In this document: positions 1-8,688 of the stretch, piece after piece
How positions within the stretch are numbered: position 1 is the first letter of the stretch
Layout of the letters: every line of letters begins with the position of its first letter
NCBI RefSeq assembly: GCF_040358255.1
Contig: NZ_CP132938.1
Coordinates: 2,728,001-2,792,000, forward strand
From: Tunturibacter gelidoferens
Lineage (GTDB): Bacteria > Acidobacteriota > Terriglobia > Terriglobales > Acidobacteriaceae
Direction: 5' to 3'
DNA: 64,000 nucleotides
Program-made: the position numbers and the translations under genes
The notes under the pieces: generated by a model
What the model was told of the DNA's origin: nothing
The model's database searches: none
Seen by the model: the letters and a program-made list of their open reading frames with translations, nothing else

Positions 1-82
1 TTGCCTCACGGCATCAGCTTGGGTATAGTTCGGGCAAGGTGCATGTGAAGCAGGCAGGACCTCAAGGGAGAACAAATCGATT

Positions 83-505
83 ATGAAACCAGCAGAGGGT
101 TCCACCGTCATCGGTAAGTCGGTCGTCATCCGCGGAGAACTCTCCGGCGATGAAGACCTCTACATCGACGGAGACATTGAAGGGACCATCACTCTCAAAG
201 AGAGCGGTTTGACCATAGGACCCAACGCTCGGGTACGGGCCGACATCAGCGTCCGCGATGTCACCGTCTTCGGTCATCTTACCGGCAACGTTCAAGCGAC
301 GGGTCGCGTCGACCTGCGCCAGTCAGCAATCGTAAACGGAGATATCCTTGCCGGCAGGCTCTGCATTGAAGAGAGCGCGATCTTGAAGGGAAGCGTCGAA
401 CTCAAAGCAAACTCTGAAGGGAAGCCGAAGTCCTCAACTCCAGTTGCGACGCACTCCGCCCCAGTCGAGTCGGGCGCTCCTCTGTTCTCTCAACCACAGG
501 CCTAG
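83..505 (+). CDS. Bactofilin family polymer-forming cytoskeletal protein
   Basis: A 140-residue protein whose residues about 8-108 form the short repeated beta-strand pattern of bactofilins (STVIGKSVVIRGELSGDED, then DGDIEGTI and GDILAGRL turns). Bactofilins polymerise without nucleotide into filaments at the inner face of the membrane and serve as scaffolds for cell-shape or polar proteins. The last 30 residues are a Ser/Pro/Ala-rich tail, as is usual. The ATG has an AGGGAG about 12 bases upstream. The next gene, a methyltransferase-like protein, begins 23 bases after the stop, so the two are probably co-transcribed. The family is clear; its specific partner is unknown. Confidence 0.93.
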   Translation: MKPAEGSTVIGKSVVIRGELSGDEDLYIDGDIEGTITLKESGLTIGPNARVRADISVRDVTVFGHLTGNVQATGRVDLRQSAIVNGDILAGRLCIEESAILKGSVELKANSEGKPKSSTPVATHSAPVESGAPLFSQPQA

Positions 506-528
506 GACCAGAAAGGGAAGCGGGCTCA

Positions 529-1167
529 ATGCGCAGCCTTTTCGGCGGTAGCGATAGTACAAGTACTCAACGAAGTGGCGACACCGGTCGTATTCCGCGT
601 CACTCCAGCGGGTGGAAAGAGCTGTTGAAGCATCTCCAGACGCAGGAATCACTGCGCATCCTCGACATCGGACCAACGTCGTCCACCAACATCAACTACA
701 TCACCAGCCTCGGCCACAGCATCTATATGGCGAGCGTTGTAGACGAAGCCTCCAAACCGGAGTGGCTTACTCCCGGCGAAGAGGGGCAGGAACCTAAGTT
801 TGATGTGGATCGTTTTCTCGAGAGCAATCTCAATTTTTCCGGTCGCGTGTTCGACGTCGTCATCTTTTGGGACACGGCGGACTATCTGCCCGAACCCCTG
901 ATAGGGCCTGTACTATCCCGTATCCACAAGGTGCTGCAACCGGGAGGCCTTATGCTTGCTTTCTTTCACCAGACAAGCAGTCCCGAGACCTTCTTCTGTC
1001 GATATCATCTGACCGATACCGATGTAGTTGAGATGCAGCGTGCAGGAAACTATCCATTGCTTAACATCTTCAACAATCGCAAGATCGAAAACCTGCTCAG
1101 CGAGTTTAGTAATTTCCGATTTTTCCTCGCAAAAGACAGTCTTCGCGAGGTCATTATCACCCGGTAA
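529..1167 (+). CDS. Class I SAM-dependent methyltransferase-like protein
   Basis: A 212-residue protein with a Rossmann-type methyltransferase layout: motif I-like strand SLRILDIGPT at residues 41-50, an acidic motif FDVVIFWDTADYLPE at 108-122, and the post-motif RIHKVLQPGG at 131-140. Motif I is degenerate (DIGPTSST instead of DxGxGxG), so cofactor binding may be weak or lost. No signal peptide or membrane segment is visible. It follows the bactofilin gene by 23 bases and ends at a strong terminator hairpin, so these two genes look like one transcription unit. The substrate cannot be told from sequence. Confidence 0.8.
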   Translation: MRSLFGGSDSTSTQRSGDTGRIPRHSSGWKELLKHLQTQESLRILDIGPTSSTNINYITSLGHSIYMASVVDEASKPEWLTPGEEGQEPKFDVDRFLESNLNFSGRVFDVVIFWDTADYLPEPLIGPVLSRIHKVLQPGGLMLAFFHQTSSPETFFCRYHLTDTDVVEMQRAGNYPLLNIFNNRKIENLLSEFSNFRFFLAKDSLREVIITR

Positions 1168-1212
1168 TAAGATAAGCCTGAATCTTCGCGCGGAATCGCA
1201 CGCGTCTAAAGA

Positions 1213-1245
1213 AAATAAGGCGCCTCGACTAGAGGCGCCTTATTT
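1213..1245. terminator. Bidirectional Rho-independent terminator
   Basis: A perfect 14-bp inverted repeat (1213-1226 with 1232-1245) around a 5-base loop, GC-rich in the middle and A-rich/T-rich at its ends. It lies between the convergent methyltransferase and AT-hook genes and can end transcription from both sides. Confidence 0.9.
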
Positions 1246-1270
1246 CTTTAGCGGAAATTCCAGAAAAACT

Positions 1271-1531
1271 CTATCCCTTCGCACTCTGTTTGCGGCGGTC
1301 TGCCCAGCGCTTCTTCATCGCATCGGCGATTCGTTTACGGCCCTCAGGGCTCAATTTGCGTTTGCGAGGGGCGGTTGCTGCTGGCGTTGCGGCAGCGGCG
1401 TTCTTACTGCCTTTGGGACGGCCAGGGCCCGTTCGCTTTGCTGTTGCCGTCGTCCCCCCCAGTAGCGCGCGCGCCTGCTGAAGCTTCACGATCTGTGCAT
1501 CAATCTCGGCAATAATACGGCTAACTTCCAC
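1271..1531 (-). CDS. Small AT-hook-like DNA-binding protein
   Basis: An 86-residue, highly basic protein. Residues 1-25 form a predicted amphipathic helix (SRIIAEIDAQIVKLQQARALL), followed by an AT-hook-like core GRPKGSKN near residue 37, an Ala/Thr/Pro-rich linker, and a basic C-terminal block LSPEGRKRIADAMKKRW. The layout, an oligomerising helix plus minor-groove hook, suggests a nucleoid-associated or regulatory DNA-binding protein; that role is inferred. A strong ribosome site (GGAGGT, 7 bases before the ATG) supports this start. It converges on the methyltransferase across the terminator at 1213-1245. Confidence 0.75.
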   Translation of the reverse strand: MEVSRIIAEIDAQIVKLQQARALLGGTTATAKRTGPGRPKGSKNAAAATPAATAPRKRKLSPEGRKRIADAMKKRWADRRKQSAKG

Positions 1532-1659
1532 GTGTTACCTCCAGTGGCATCACTAGGTCGAGTTACTCGAGGGTGTATCTGCTTCGACTAATTCTTCTTG
1601 CCACCTAATGACGATACAGAAGTAACTAACGTGATGCAAACAAGAAGTAACTCATCCGA

Positions 1660-4059
1660 CTATTTCGTTTTAGCCGCAGTCACTTTAAGGTCTTCGGCTC
1701 TATGTCCTGTTTTGGGAGCGCGGATCGCATATCCCGGTCCGGCTTCATCCAACTCTTCGTGCCGCGAGCCCCCCAAACCACGACGATGATGCGACTCATC
1801 AATGCACCGTTGCAGATCTTCCAGGGTTCCTTGTTTGTCTCGTGCAAACTCAGTCGCCATGCGGGTCAGGGCATATGCGAGTATGTCGCTGTGGTGGAGG
1901 TCCTGCATATCGGGCGCGCGACGAATGTTGAGCCACAAACGGTGTACAAGCTGCACTTCGTGCGGTTCGATAGTAGGTGCATGCGGACCTATGTGGAAGC
2001 TGAGTGACTCGCCATCCGGTTTCACAACGTAAAAAGTAAATTGCCGCTTCGGCTCAGGGAGAGCCTCCCACGCCTGGCCAACATGGTAGGCCTGCTCCTC
2101 TGCAGTAAGCTTGGTCGATAGTCCGGAGACGACAGCCGCTGCATCAAGAGAGTTAGCTGTCTGCACCAACGCTGAAAAGATATCTCCAGCTGGAACTACC
2201 AGCAGCGAAATATGCTTTCCGAAGCTCTCAGCGACAGACACTGCCTTCGTAAACAGCATCTGCTCATGTTCGCTGAATAACTGCTCCGACGCGTCGACAT
2301 ACTCCGGTCCGCCTGCGCCCATCATTCGAGCAGCCAGCACCACCAGATCCTGATCGTCCGTATTGGTATGAGTCAAAGCCCACTTCAACGCAAACGGCGC
2401 GGCCGAGTCTCGCATCGTCACCACGACTGCGCCCGGACGAATCTCCAATGCTTCACGTCCCACATTATCCTGATGCTCCAGCTGAAAGTGTTCTCTCATC
2501 TGGAGTGTAGTTAGATCGTGACGCCTCTTGTTATCTCTCTCCGAGAGCGAAAAAATTACGAAGAAGGCTGCCGCAAAAATAACTCCACTTACCGTAGCTA
2601 CCGATTTCGTAAATAAATTGACGATTGCAGTCGTAAGCAGTACCAGGAAGACAGAAAGTAGTCCGAGAGGAATTTCTGTCTTCCCGATCCGGATATTCAG
2701 CGGCACCTTCCAGCCACGTTCGCCCTTATACTTCCACCGCAGCACCAGCATCGCCAGCGCATTGAAGGTGAAGCTCCAGATCACGCCAAACGCATAAGCC
2801 TCACCCAGCATGATGACGTTGCCCCGAGTTACAACAATCGTGAACAACTGCAGCCCAGCAACCAGATTCACGATGCGATAGCTGGTTCCATATTTGCGCT
2901 GCGGCTTACGAAACCAGTCGGAGAGTACTCCATCCTCGGCCACCCGCATCAGTACGCCGGTCGAACCGACGATTGCGGTATTAACAGCGCCGCCAAGAAT
3001 CAAAAACCCTACGATCACCACGAAGACACGGAAACCAATCCGAACCGCTAGCGGCCCCACCATGAACATTGCCATTCCGGCGATCAAATTGTCACGATAA
3101 ACCGGCACCCGCACCGCATCTGGAATCAGCATCACAGCCAGCAACGTGCCGATGCCCGTAAAGATGAAGCTGTAGATCGCAATCACGATCGCTGCCCGTT
3201 TCAGATTCTTCAGCTTCGGATGTTCAATCTCACGATTTACCTGCGCCAGCGATTCTTCGCCGCTCATCGCCAACACCGAGTGTCCAAACGCCATCAACAC
3301 TCCGAAGAGCCCCAGGGACCGCATGAATCCTGTGTGCTTCAAAAATCCCAGAGCATCTTTGCTGAAGTGGAGATTGTCCGGAGTAGGCCAGGGCGGAAGG
3401 TGCGCCCCCACATGGATCGCCGAGAAAACTCCCCAGCTAAGTAGAATCACAACCATCACGGTCGTGATCTTCATCACCTTCAGAGCCTTATCGCTTGACT
3501 CCTCGATCCCCTTGGTGTTCTGCCACCAGAAGTAGATGGTGATAAGTCCCGCAATCACAGCCGAAGTCCCATCCACCGGCAACTGTCGAGCCGAGCCGCT
3601 CGAATGCAGCACCAAACTGCTAGCCCAATGATGCGCCGCACACAGCCGCAACAACTCATTCAGCAGACCGACAATGTACTGCCCAGCTGAAACGCCCGAG
3701 ATCGGTCCCGTCAAAATGTAATCGAACATCAACGCGGACACGCTTAGCTTCGCAAACGTTCCCCCCAACGCCTCCTTCACGATCCGGTAGACTCCGCCGC
3801 GCGTGAACATGCTGCAGCTCTCGACATACACGGCGCGCACCGCAAAGCTGAACAGCATCACACCCAGGATGAACCACGGCGCAGCCTTACCCACCGCTTC
3901 TTCGGCGATGCCACCCGCATAGAACGCGGAAGACCCCAGATCGTTCAGCACAATCGCCGCAGCTCGCCAGAAAGAAATAAAGGTGAGCATCACCGACGAC
4001 GCCACGACCAGGCGGACGCGGTTCGATTGCGGCTTATTGATCGTTTGTTTAGATCCCAT
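1660..4059 (-). CDS. APC-family amino acid permease with C-terminal soluble domain
   Basis: A 799-residue inner-membrane transporter. Residues about 15-500 contain around 12 hydrophobic segments of the APC superfamily, with the ISGVSAGQYIVG region and a conserved Glu in MSGEESLAQVNREI typical of amino acid permeases. Residues about 530-799 are soluble; VVVTMRD...ALKWALTH and later strands resemble a universal-stress-protein fold, a common cytoplasmic appendage of such permeases. The substrate is unknown. No strong Shine-Dalgarno is seen before the ATG. It lies 140 bases downstream of the small membrane-peptide gene on the same strand. Confidence 0.85.
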   Translation of the reverse strand: MGSKQTINKPQSNRVRLVVASSVMLTFISFWRAAAIVLNDLGSSAFYAGGIAEEAVGKAAPWFILGVMLFSFAVRAVYVESCSMFTRGGVYRIVKEALGGTFAKLSVSALMFDYILTGPISGVSAGQYIVGLLNELLRLCAAHHWASSLVLHSSGSARQLPVDGTSAVIAGLITIYFWWQNTKGIEESSDKALKVMKITTVMVVILLSWGVFSAIHVGAHLPPWPTPDNLHFSKDALGFLKHTGFMRSLGLFGVLMAFGHSVLAMSGEESLAQVNREIEHPKLKNLKRAAIVIAIYSFIFTGIGTLLAVMLIPDAVRVPVYRDNLIAGMAMFMVGPLAVRIGFRVFVVIVGFLILGGAVNTAIVGSTGVLMRVAEDGVLSDWFRKPQRKYGTSYRIVNLVAGLQLFTIVVTRGNVIMLGEAYAFGVIWSFTFNALAMLVLRWKYKGERGWKVPLNIRIGKTEIPLGLLSVFLVLLTTAIVNLFTKSVATVSGVIFAAAFFVIFSLSERDNKRRHDLTTLQMREHFQLEHQDNVGREALEIRPGAVVVTMRDSAAPFALKWALTHTNTDDQDLVVLAARMMGAGGPEYVDASEQLFSEHEQMLFTKAVSVAESFGKHISLLVVPAGDIFSALVQTANSLDAAAVVSGLSTKLTAEEQAYHVGQAWEALPEPKRQFTFYVVKPDGESLSFHIGPHAPTIEPHEVQLVHRLWLNIRRAPDMQDLHHSDILAYALTRMATEFARDKQGTLEDLQRCIDESHHRRGLGGSRHEELDEAGPGYAIRAPKTGHRAEDLKVTAAKTK

Positions 4060-4202
4060 TATGGTTTGCTGTTTGATAACGCGAACAGCCAGCGATACTG
4101 AATAACTTCAGCATGTTCGACGGCCACTCCCCCAACCTAAGTGGAACACTGCCAACACCCACCGGCAAGAGCAGAGTGTGATCCTGCTTCCGCCGTTGAC
4201 AG

Positions 4203-4340
4203 CTATTCTTCATCCCCCAGCAACTCCTTCAAGTCTTCTGCAAAACTCACCACGATCACAACTGCGGAACCCGCCATCCCGATAAAAAAGAGAGGGACAA
4301 CAATCTTTGCAACGAGATGAATGACGAAATCCATGCGCAT
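4203..4340 (-). CDS. Putative 45-residue single-pass membrane peptide
   Basis: A short open frame reading MRMDFVIHLVAKIVVP, then a hydrophobic run (LFFIGMAGSAVVIVVSF), ending in an acidic tail AEDLKELLGDEE. The charge and hydrophobicity pattern (basic start, about 25 hydrophobic residues, acidic tail) is what a real single-pass inner-membrane peptide looks like and is unlikely in random GC-rich DNA. A second ATG two codons later is an alternative start. It sits between the divergent lnt gene and the APC permease, 140 bases before the permease on the same strand. Function unknown; expression is not shown by sequence alone. Confidence 0.6.
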   Translation of the reverse strand: MRMDFVIHLVAKIVVPLFFIGMAGSAVVIVVSFAEDLKELLGDEE

Positions 4341-4409
4341 CCCATTGTATCTCTCAACCAGCTGGAAACTAACTGGAAATTGCTATGTCAATGTTAGACT
4401 TCAGACGCG

Positions 4410-6068
4410 ATGCGACTTATCCCCCCGCGACTTTGGGCCATGGCCGTACTCTCCGGCATTCTCCAGGTTTTACCCTTTCCCATCGCGGGGCCCGTGCCTC
4501 TCTGGCGAACCACCTTTTGCTGGGTCGCACTCCTTCCCCTCATCTGGGCGATGCTCGCTAACGACAAGAACGCCAACCCACTTACCTTCCGTCAGGGAGC
4601 AGCCCTCGGTTATCTCAGCGGCTTTATCTGGTATCTGGGCAACTGCTACTGGATCTACCAGACCATGTATCTCTATGGCGGCCTCGCCAAACCCATCGCC
4701 GCAGGCATTCTCGTCCTATTCTGTCTCTACCTCGGTCTCTATCACGCCCTCTTCGGAGCTCTCCTCGCCGCATTCCGAAGTCGCTTCGGCCGTCAATCCG
4801 CTCTGATCTTCGTCCCCTTCGCCTGGGTCGCTGTCGAACTCGCTCGTGCCCGCATCACCGGTCTGCCATGGGACCTTCTCGGCATCGCTCAGGTCGACAA
4901 CCCCATGCTGACCCGCCTCGCTCCCATTACAGGAGCCTACGGTCTCTCCTTCATCATCGCCGCTGTCAACGCTCTCTGGCTCATTCGTATCCGCCTCCGC
5001 GAGCGCCGCTACACGCGTCCCGCGCTCACCGTCGCGGGCGTCATCATCGTTGTCGTCTATATCCTCGGCCTTCGTCTCATCGCCAACCCAAAGCCGTCGC
5101 CCACCACCGCAACCGCAACGCTCGTCCAGGAGAATCTCGAGGTTGGAGCCGCGAACACCGGTCCGCAACCTACAACCCAGCAGTTCCTCGACTCCTTCTC
5201 CTACCTCAGCCGCCATCCCTCAAGAACGTTTCTCCTCGGCACCCCCGAGCTCCGCGACACCCAGACCCTCTACCTCGTCCGACCTCGCGACGAAGAAGAA
5301 TCCGAAGCCAACCCTCCCATCGCGACCAATCTCATCGTCTGGCCCGAATCCCCAGCACCTTTTGAAGACATAGACCCACAGTTCCGCAACGCGATGTCCG
5401 CCCTGGCCCTCTCCGCACAAGCGCCCGTTATCGTCGGCAACACCGGCTTCGAGCCCAGCCCCACCAATCGATCCGGCTACACCCCATACAACCGCGCCTC
5501 TTTCATCAATCCCGACGGCACCTTCGACGGCCACTACGACAAGATGCATCTGGTCCCCTTCGGCGAATACGTCCCGTTCAAAGACCTCTTCTTCTTCGCA
5601 AAAAATCTTCTCAACGAAGTAGGCACCTTCTCCCCCGGCGCGCAGCGCACCGTGTTCTCCACCGGAGGCCACACCTATGGCGTCTTCATCTGTTACGAGT
5701 CCATCTTCGGCGACGAGATCCGCCAGCTCTCCCAGCAGGGCGCCGACGTCCTCATCAACATCTCCAACGACGGCTGGTACGGCGACACCAGCGCCGCATG
5801 GCAGCACCTCAACATGGTCCGCATGCGCGCCATAGAAAACCACCGCTGGATCCTCCGCGCCACCAATACCGGCGTCACCGCAGCCATCAACCCCCTCGGT
5901 CACGTCACCGCCGCTCTCCCACGCCACCAGCGCTCCAGCCTGCGCGTCCACTTCGGCTACGAGCACGACCTCACCTTCTACGCAGCCCACGGCGATCTCT
6001 TCGCCTACGCCTGCGCCTTCCTCACCACGCTCGGCCTCGTCTTTAGCCTGAAGTCGAAATTCACGTAA
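4410..6068 (+). CDS. lnt: Apolipoprotein N-acyltransferase
   Basis: A 552-residue inner-membrane enzyme that N-acylates the lipid-modified cysteine of lipoproteins, the last step of lipoprotein maturation. Several membrane helices fill residues about 8-230, followed by the periplasmic carbon-nitrogen hydrolase domain. The catalytic triad is visible: Glu313 in VWPESPAPF, Lys378 in YDKMHLVPFGEYVPF and Cys428 in VFICYES. The NDGWYGDTSAAWQHL stretch and a final membrane helix are also typical. prfB starts 10 bases after the stop, so the genes are probably co-transcribed. The window encodes several lipobox proteins that would be its substrates. Confidence 0.97.
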   Translation: MRLIPPRLWAMAVLSGILQVLPFPIAGPVPLWRTTFCWVALLPLIWAMLANDKNANPLTFRQGAALGYLSGFIWYLGNCYWIYQTMYLYGGLAKPIAAGILVLFCLYLGLYHALFGALLAAFRSRFGRQSALIFVPFAWVAVELARARITGLPWDLLGIAQVDNPMLTRLAPITGAYGLSFIIAAVNALWLIRIRLRERRYTRPALTVAGVIIVVVYILGLRLIANPKPSPTTATATLVQENLEVGAANTGPQPTTQQFLDSFSYLSRHPSRTFLLGTPELRDTQTLYLVRPRDEEESEANPPIATNLIVWPESPAPFEDIDPQFRNAMSALALSAQAPVIVGNTGFEPSPTNRSGYTPYNRASFINPDGTFDGHYDKMHLVPFGEYVPFKDLFFFAKNLLNEVGTFSPGAQRTVFSTGGHTYGVFICYESIFGDEIRQLSQQGADVLINISNDGWYGDTSAAWQHLNMVRMRAIENHRWILRATNTGVTAAINPLGHVTAALPRHQRSSLRVHFGYEHDLTFYAAHGDLFAYACAFLTTLGLVFSLKSKFT

Positions 6069-6078
6069 ACTAGAACTC

Positions 6079-7213
6079 ATGCTTAGCGATCTCGAATACT
6101 CCTACTCCCCGGTCCGCGACAAAGTGCGCGATCTGCGGGAGTATCTTTGACTCGGCCCGACTCCGCCGCGAACTCTCCGTTATTGAAGAAAAGATAGCCG
6201 ACCCCACGGTCTGGGCCGACGCCTCCCGCTCGCAGCCCCTCATGCGCGAACGCAAACGCCTCGAAACCCTCCTCGCCGACGACGCCGAACTCGCTCGCCG
6301 CTCCGACGACATCGAGGCCTACTTCGAACTCGCTAAAGAAGGCGAGAACACCGAGCCCGACCTCGTCCGCGAGATTCCGTCTTTAGTCGAATTCTCCGAA
6401 AAGCTCGAATCCAAGACCATGCTCTCCGGCGAGACCGATCCGCTCAACGCCATCGTCACCGTGCATCCCGGCGCTGGTGGTACCGAGAGCCAGGATTGGG
6501 CCGAGATGCTCATGCGCATGTACATCCGCTGGGGCGAGCGCCAGAACTTCAAAGTCGAGATCAACGAGATCCAGGACGGCGACGAGGCCGGCATCAAATC
6601 CGCCACCTTCACCATCACCGGCGACTTCGCGTTCGGCCTCCTCTCCGGCGAAACCGGCGTCCATCGCCTCGTCCGCATCTCTCCCTTTGACTCCGCCAAG
6701 CGCCGCCACACCAGCTTCGCCAGCGTCTTCGTCTCGCCCGAAATCGACGACACCATCGTCATCGACATCAAGACCGAAGACCTCCGCATCGACACCTACC
6801 GCTCTGGCGGAAAGGGCGGTCAACACGTCAACACCACCGACTCCGCGGTCCGCATTACCCACATCCCCACCGGCCTCGTCACCGGCTGTCAGAACGAGCG
6901 CTCCCAGCACAAGAACAAAGAGCGCGCCATGAAGATGATGCGCTCCAAGCTCTACGAGTACGAGCTCGACAAGAAAAAAGCCACGGCCCGCAAACTCGAA
7001 GACTCCAAACTCGACATCAAGTTCGGCTCGCAGATCCGCAGCTACGTCCTGCAGCCCTACCGCATGGCAAAGGACCTTCGCACCCGAGTCGAAGTAGGCG
7101 ATGTCGACAAGGTCCTCGACGGCGACCTCGAGCCCTTCATCCGCGGCTATCTGCGCATGCGCCGCGAGGGCAACTTCCCGGCCGAGTCCGCCGAGGACGA
7201 CGACGTCGCATGA
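6079..7213 (+). CDS. prfB: Peptide chain release factor 2, programmed +1 frameshift
   Basis: RF2 releases finished proteins at UGA and UAA. The first 23 codons run from ATG at 6079 to an in-frame TGA at 6148; reading continues in the +1 frame (from GAC at 6149) to 7213, giving 377 residues, the usual RF2 size. The second frame carries the GGQ motif (SGGKGGQHVNTTDSA) that triggers hydrolysis and the SPF tripeptide (RISPFDSAKRRH) that reads the stop codon. A start at the first ATG of the long frame (6242) would lose the N-terminus. Regulation is autogenous: scarce RF2 favours frameshifting at its own UGA. Confidence 0.96.
6137..6151 (+). promoter_or_regulatory. prfB recoding signal (internal SD + CTT TGA C)
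   Basis: GGGAG at 6137-6141 acts as the internal Shine-Dalgarno, followed by TAT, then the slippery CTT at 6145, TGA at 6148 and the C at 6151 that weakens termination. The spacing and the TATCTTTGAC core are the same as in E. coli prfB. Confidence 0.93.
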
Positions 7214-7311
7214 CATCTGTCATCCGCCGGTGTGACAAGCGCCACTACTGCAGAAGCTAAGGACAAGGGATACTGATTCCAGCTGATGTCCAGCATCGAG
7301 AAGACGTCGCT

Positions 7312-8073
7312 TTGGAGAAGGCGTTGTCCAACTCACCAGCAACGAAACCTGACTACGGTGTAGACGCACCCGCCGTCATGCGCAACTTCTTCCTCATCGG
7401 CGGAGCCTGCCTGCTCCTTGCAATCTTCTCTCCTCACATCCTTCACCTCGGTCCCGTCGATCTGAACGCTCGCAGCTTTTACTGGCCTGCAGGGTTCCTC
7501 ATCGCAGAGGGTTTTCTCTTCCTTCTCTACGTCAAGGTCGGAAAATTTCGTCACCGCGACTTCATGCTCAGCCTGCATCCGTGGCGTGGCGACGAGCAAG
7601 TCCTTGATGTAGGCTGCGGACGAGGCCTCCTTCTTGCCGGGGCAGCCAAACGGATCTCCGCGCTCTCAGGCACTGGCCACGCCACCGGCATCGATGTCTG
7701 GTCCAATATAGACATGGGCGGCAACTCCTCCGCAGCCACGCAACATAATCTCGACCTCGAAGATATCTCTCGATACTGCACACTCCTCAGCCAACCAGCA
7801 CAGACGATGTCTTTCCCAGACGCCACCTTTGACGTCGTCCTCTCCAACCTCTGCATCCACAACATCTACGACCAGCCAACCCGCCGCCAGGCGCTTCAAC
7901 AAATCGTCCGCGTCTTGAAACCCGGCGGCATTGCGCTCCTCTCCGACTACAAACTCACCGGCGAATACGCTTCGGAATTAGCTAACGCTGGCCTTATCGT
8001 CGAAAAGAAACGGGGCAGTCTGATCACCACCTTCCCGCCGCTCACCGTGGTGATGGCCCGCAAACCGATGTAA
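7312..8073 (+). CDS. Membrane-anchored class I SAM methyltransferase
   Basis: A 253-residue protein with two N-terminal membrane helices (about 25-43 and 57-75) followed by a methyltransferase domain. Motif I is intact (VLDVGCGRG near residues 97-105), with the acidic motif TFDVVLSNLCIHN and the post-motif IVRVLKPGG further on. The fold is UbiE/MenG-like (methyltransferase 11 type), but the substrate is unknown; the anchor suggests a lipid or membrane-bound target. The call uses TTG at 7312; an ATG at residue 23 is an alternative start that would still keep both helices. Confidence 0.85.
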   Translation: MEKALSNSPATKPDYGVDAPAVMRNFFLIGGACLLLAIFSPHILHLGPVDLNARSFYWPAGFLIAEGFLFLLYVKVGKFRHRDFMLSLHPWRGDEQVLDVGCGRGLLLAGAAKRISALSGTGHATGIDVWSNIDMGGNSSAATQHNLDLEDISRYCTLLSQPAQTMSFPDATFDVVLSNLCIHNIYDQPTRRQALQQIVRVLKPGGIALLSDYKLTGEYASELANAGLIVEKKRGSLITTFPPLTVVMARKPM

Positions 8074-8123
8074 CTCTGCCGCCTCCGCCGCATCCAACAA
8101 TGGGACATCGGAGGTAAGACTCA

Positions 8124-8660
8124 GTGAGCATATCCAAACCGAGCACAGCTAAGACCAGCGACAAGAAGAAAACACCAGACGAACAAGTGCCTCTGCGCAA
8201 ACAGTTGATATCTCTTCTCCACGGCGGTCAGGCGCACGCTACCTTCGACGAAGTCATCAACGATTTTCCCGCCAACCTCCGCGGCACCGTTCCCGCCAAC
8301 CTTCCCTACTCCGCGTGGCAGATCCTCGAGCATCTCCGCATCACTCAGCGCGACATACTCAACTTCTCCGCTCCTCCAACCGGCGGCTATCACGGCATGA
8401 AGTGGCCAGAAGAGTACTGGCCCAAGTCCCCGCAGCCACCCGCCACCAACTCTTGGGACCAGTGCATCGCAGCAATCCGCTCCGACGCTGAACACTTCCA
8501 CTCGCTGATCGAAAACCCCAACTCCGACCTCTACAAGCCCTTCCGCTGGGGCGATGGCCAGAATCTACTCCGCGAGGCTCTCCTCGTCGCCGACCACAAC
8601 GCCTATCACCTCGGCGAACTGCTCGTCATCCGCCGCCTTTTAGGCGCATGGCCCAAATAG
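8124..8660 (+). CDS. DinB-family (DinB/YfiT-like) protein
   Basis: A 178-residue four-helix-bundle protein of the DinB superfamily, usually metal-dependent thiol-transfer or damage-related enzymes. The metal-ligand histidines are placed as expected: QAHATFDEV in helix 1, LEHLRITQRDIL in the middle, and ADHNAYHLGEL near the end. Start is GTG at 8124 with GGAGGT 8 bases upstream. The first 20 residues are Lys/Ser-rich and probably disordered. The exact reaction cannot be assigned. Confidence 0.85.
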   Translation: MSISKPSTAKTSDKKKTPDEQVPLRKQLISLLHGGQAHATFDEVINDFPANLRGTVPANLPYSAWQILEHLRITQRDILNFSAPPTGGYHGMKWPEEYWPKSPQPPATNSWDQCIAAIRSDAEHFHSLIENPNSDLYKPFRWGDGQNLLREALLVADHNAYHLGELLVIRRLLGAWPK

Positions 8661-8688
8661 ACTCTGACGCAGAGGCCCTCAAAACAAA

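Noticed and set aside
5220..6080. 286-codon minus-strand open frame inside lnt
   Set aside because: Antisense to the lnt catalytic domain with its intact Glu-Lys-Cys triad.
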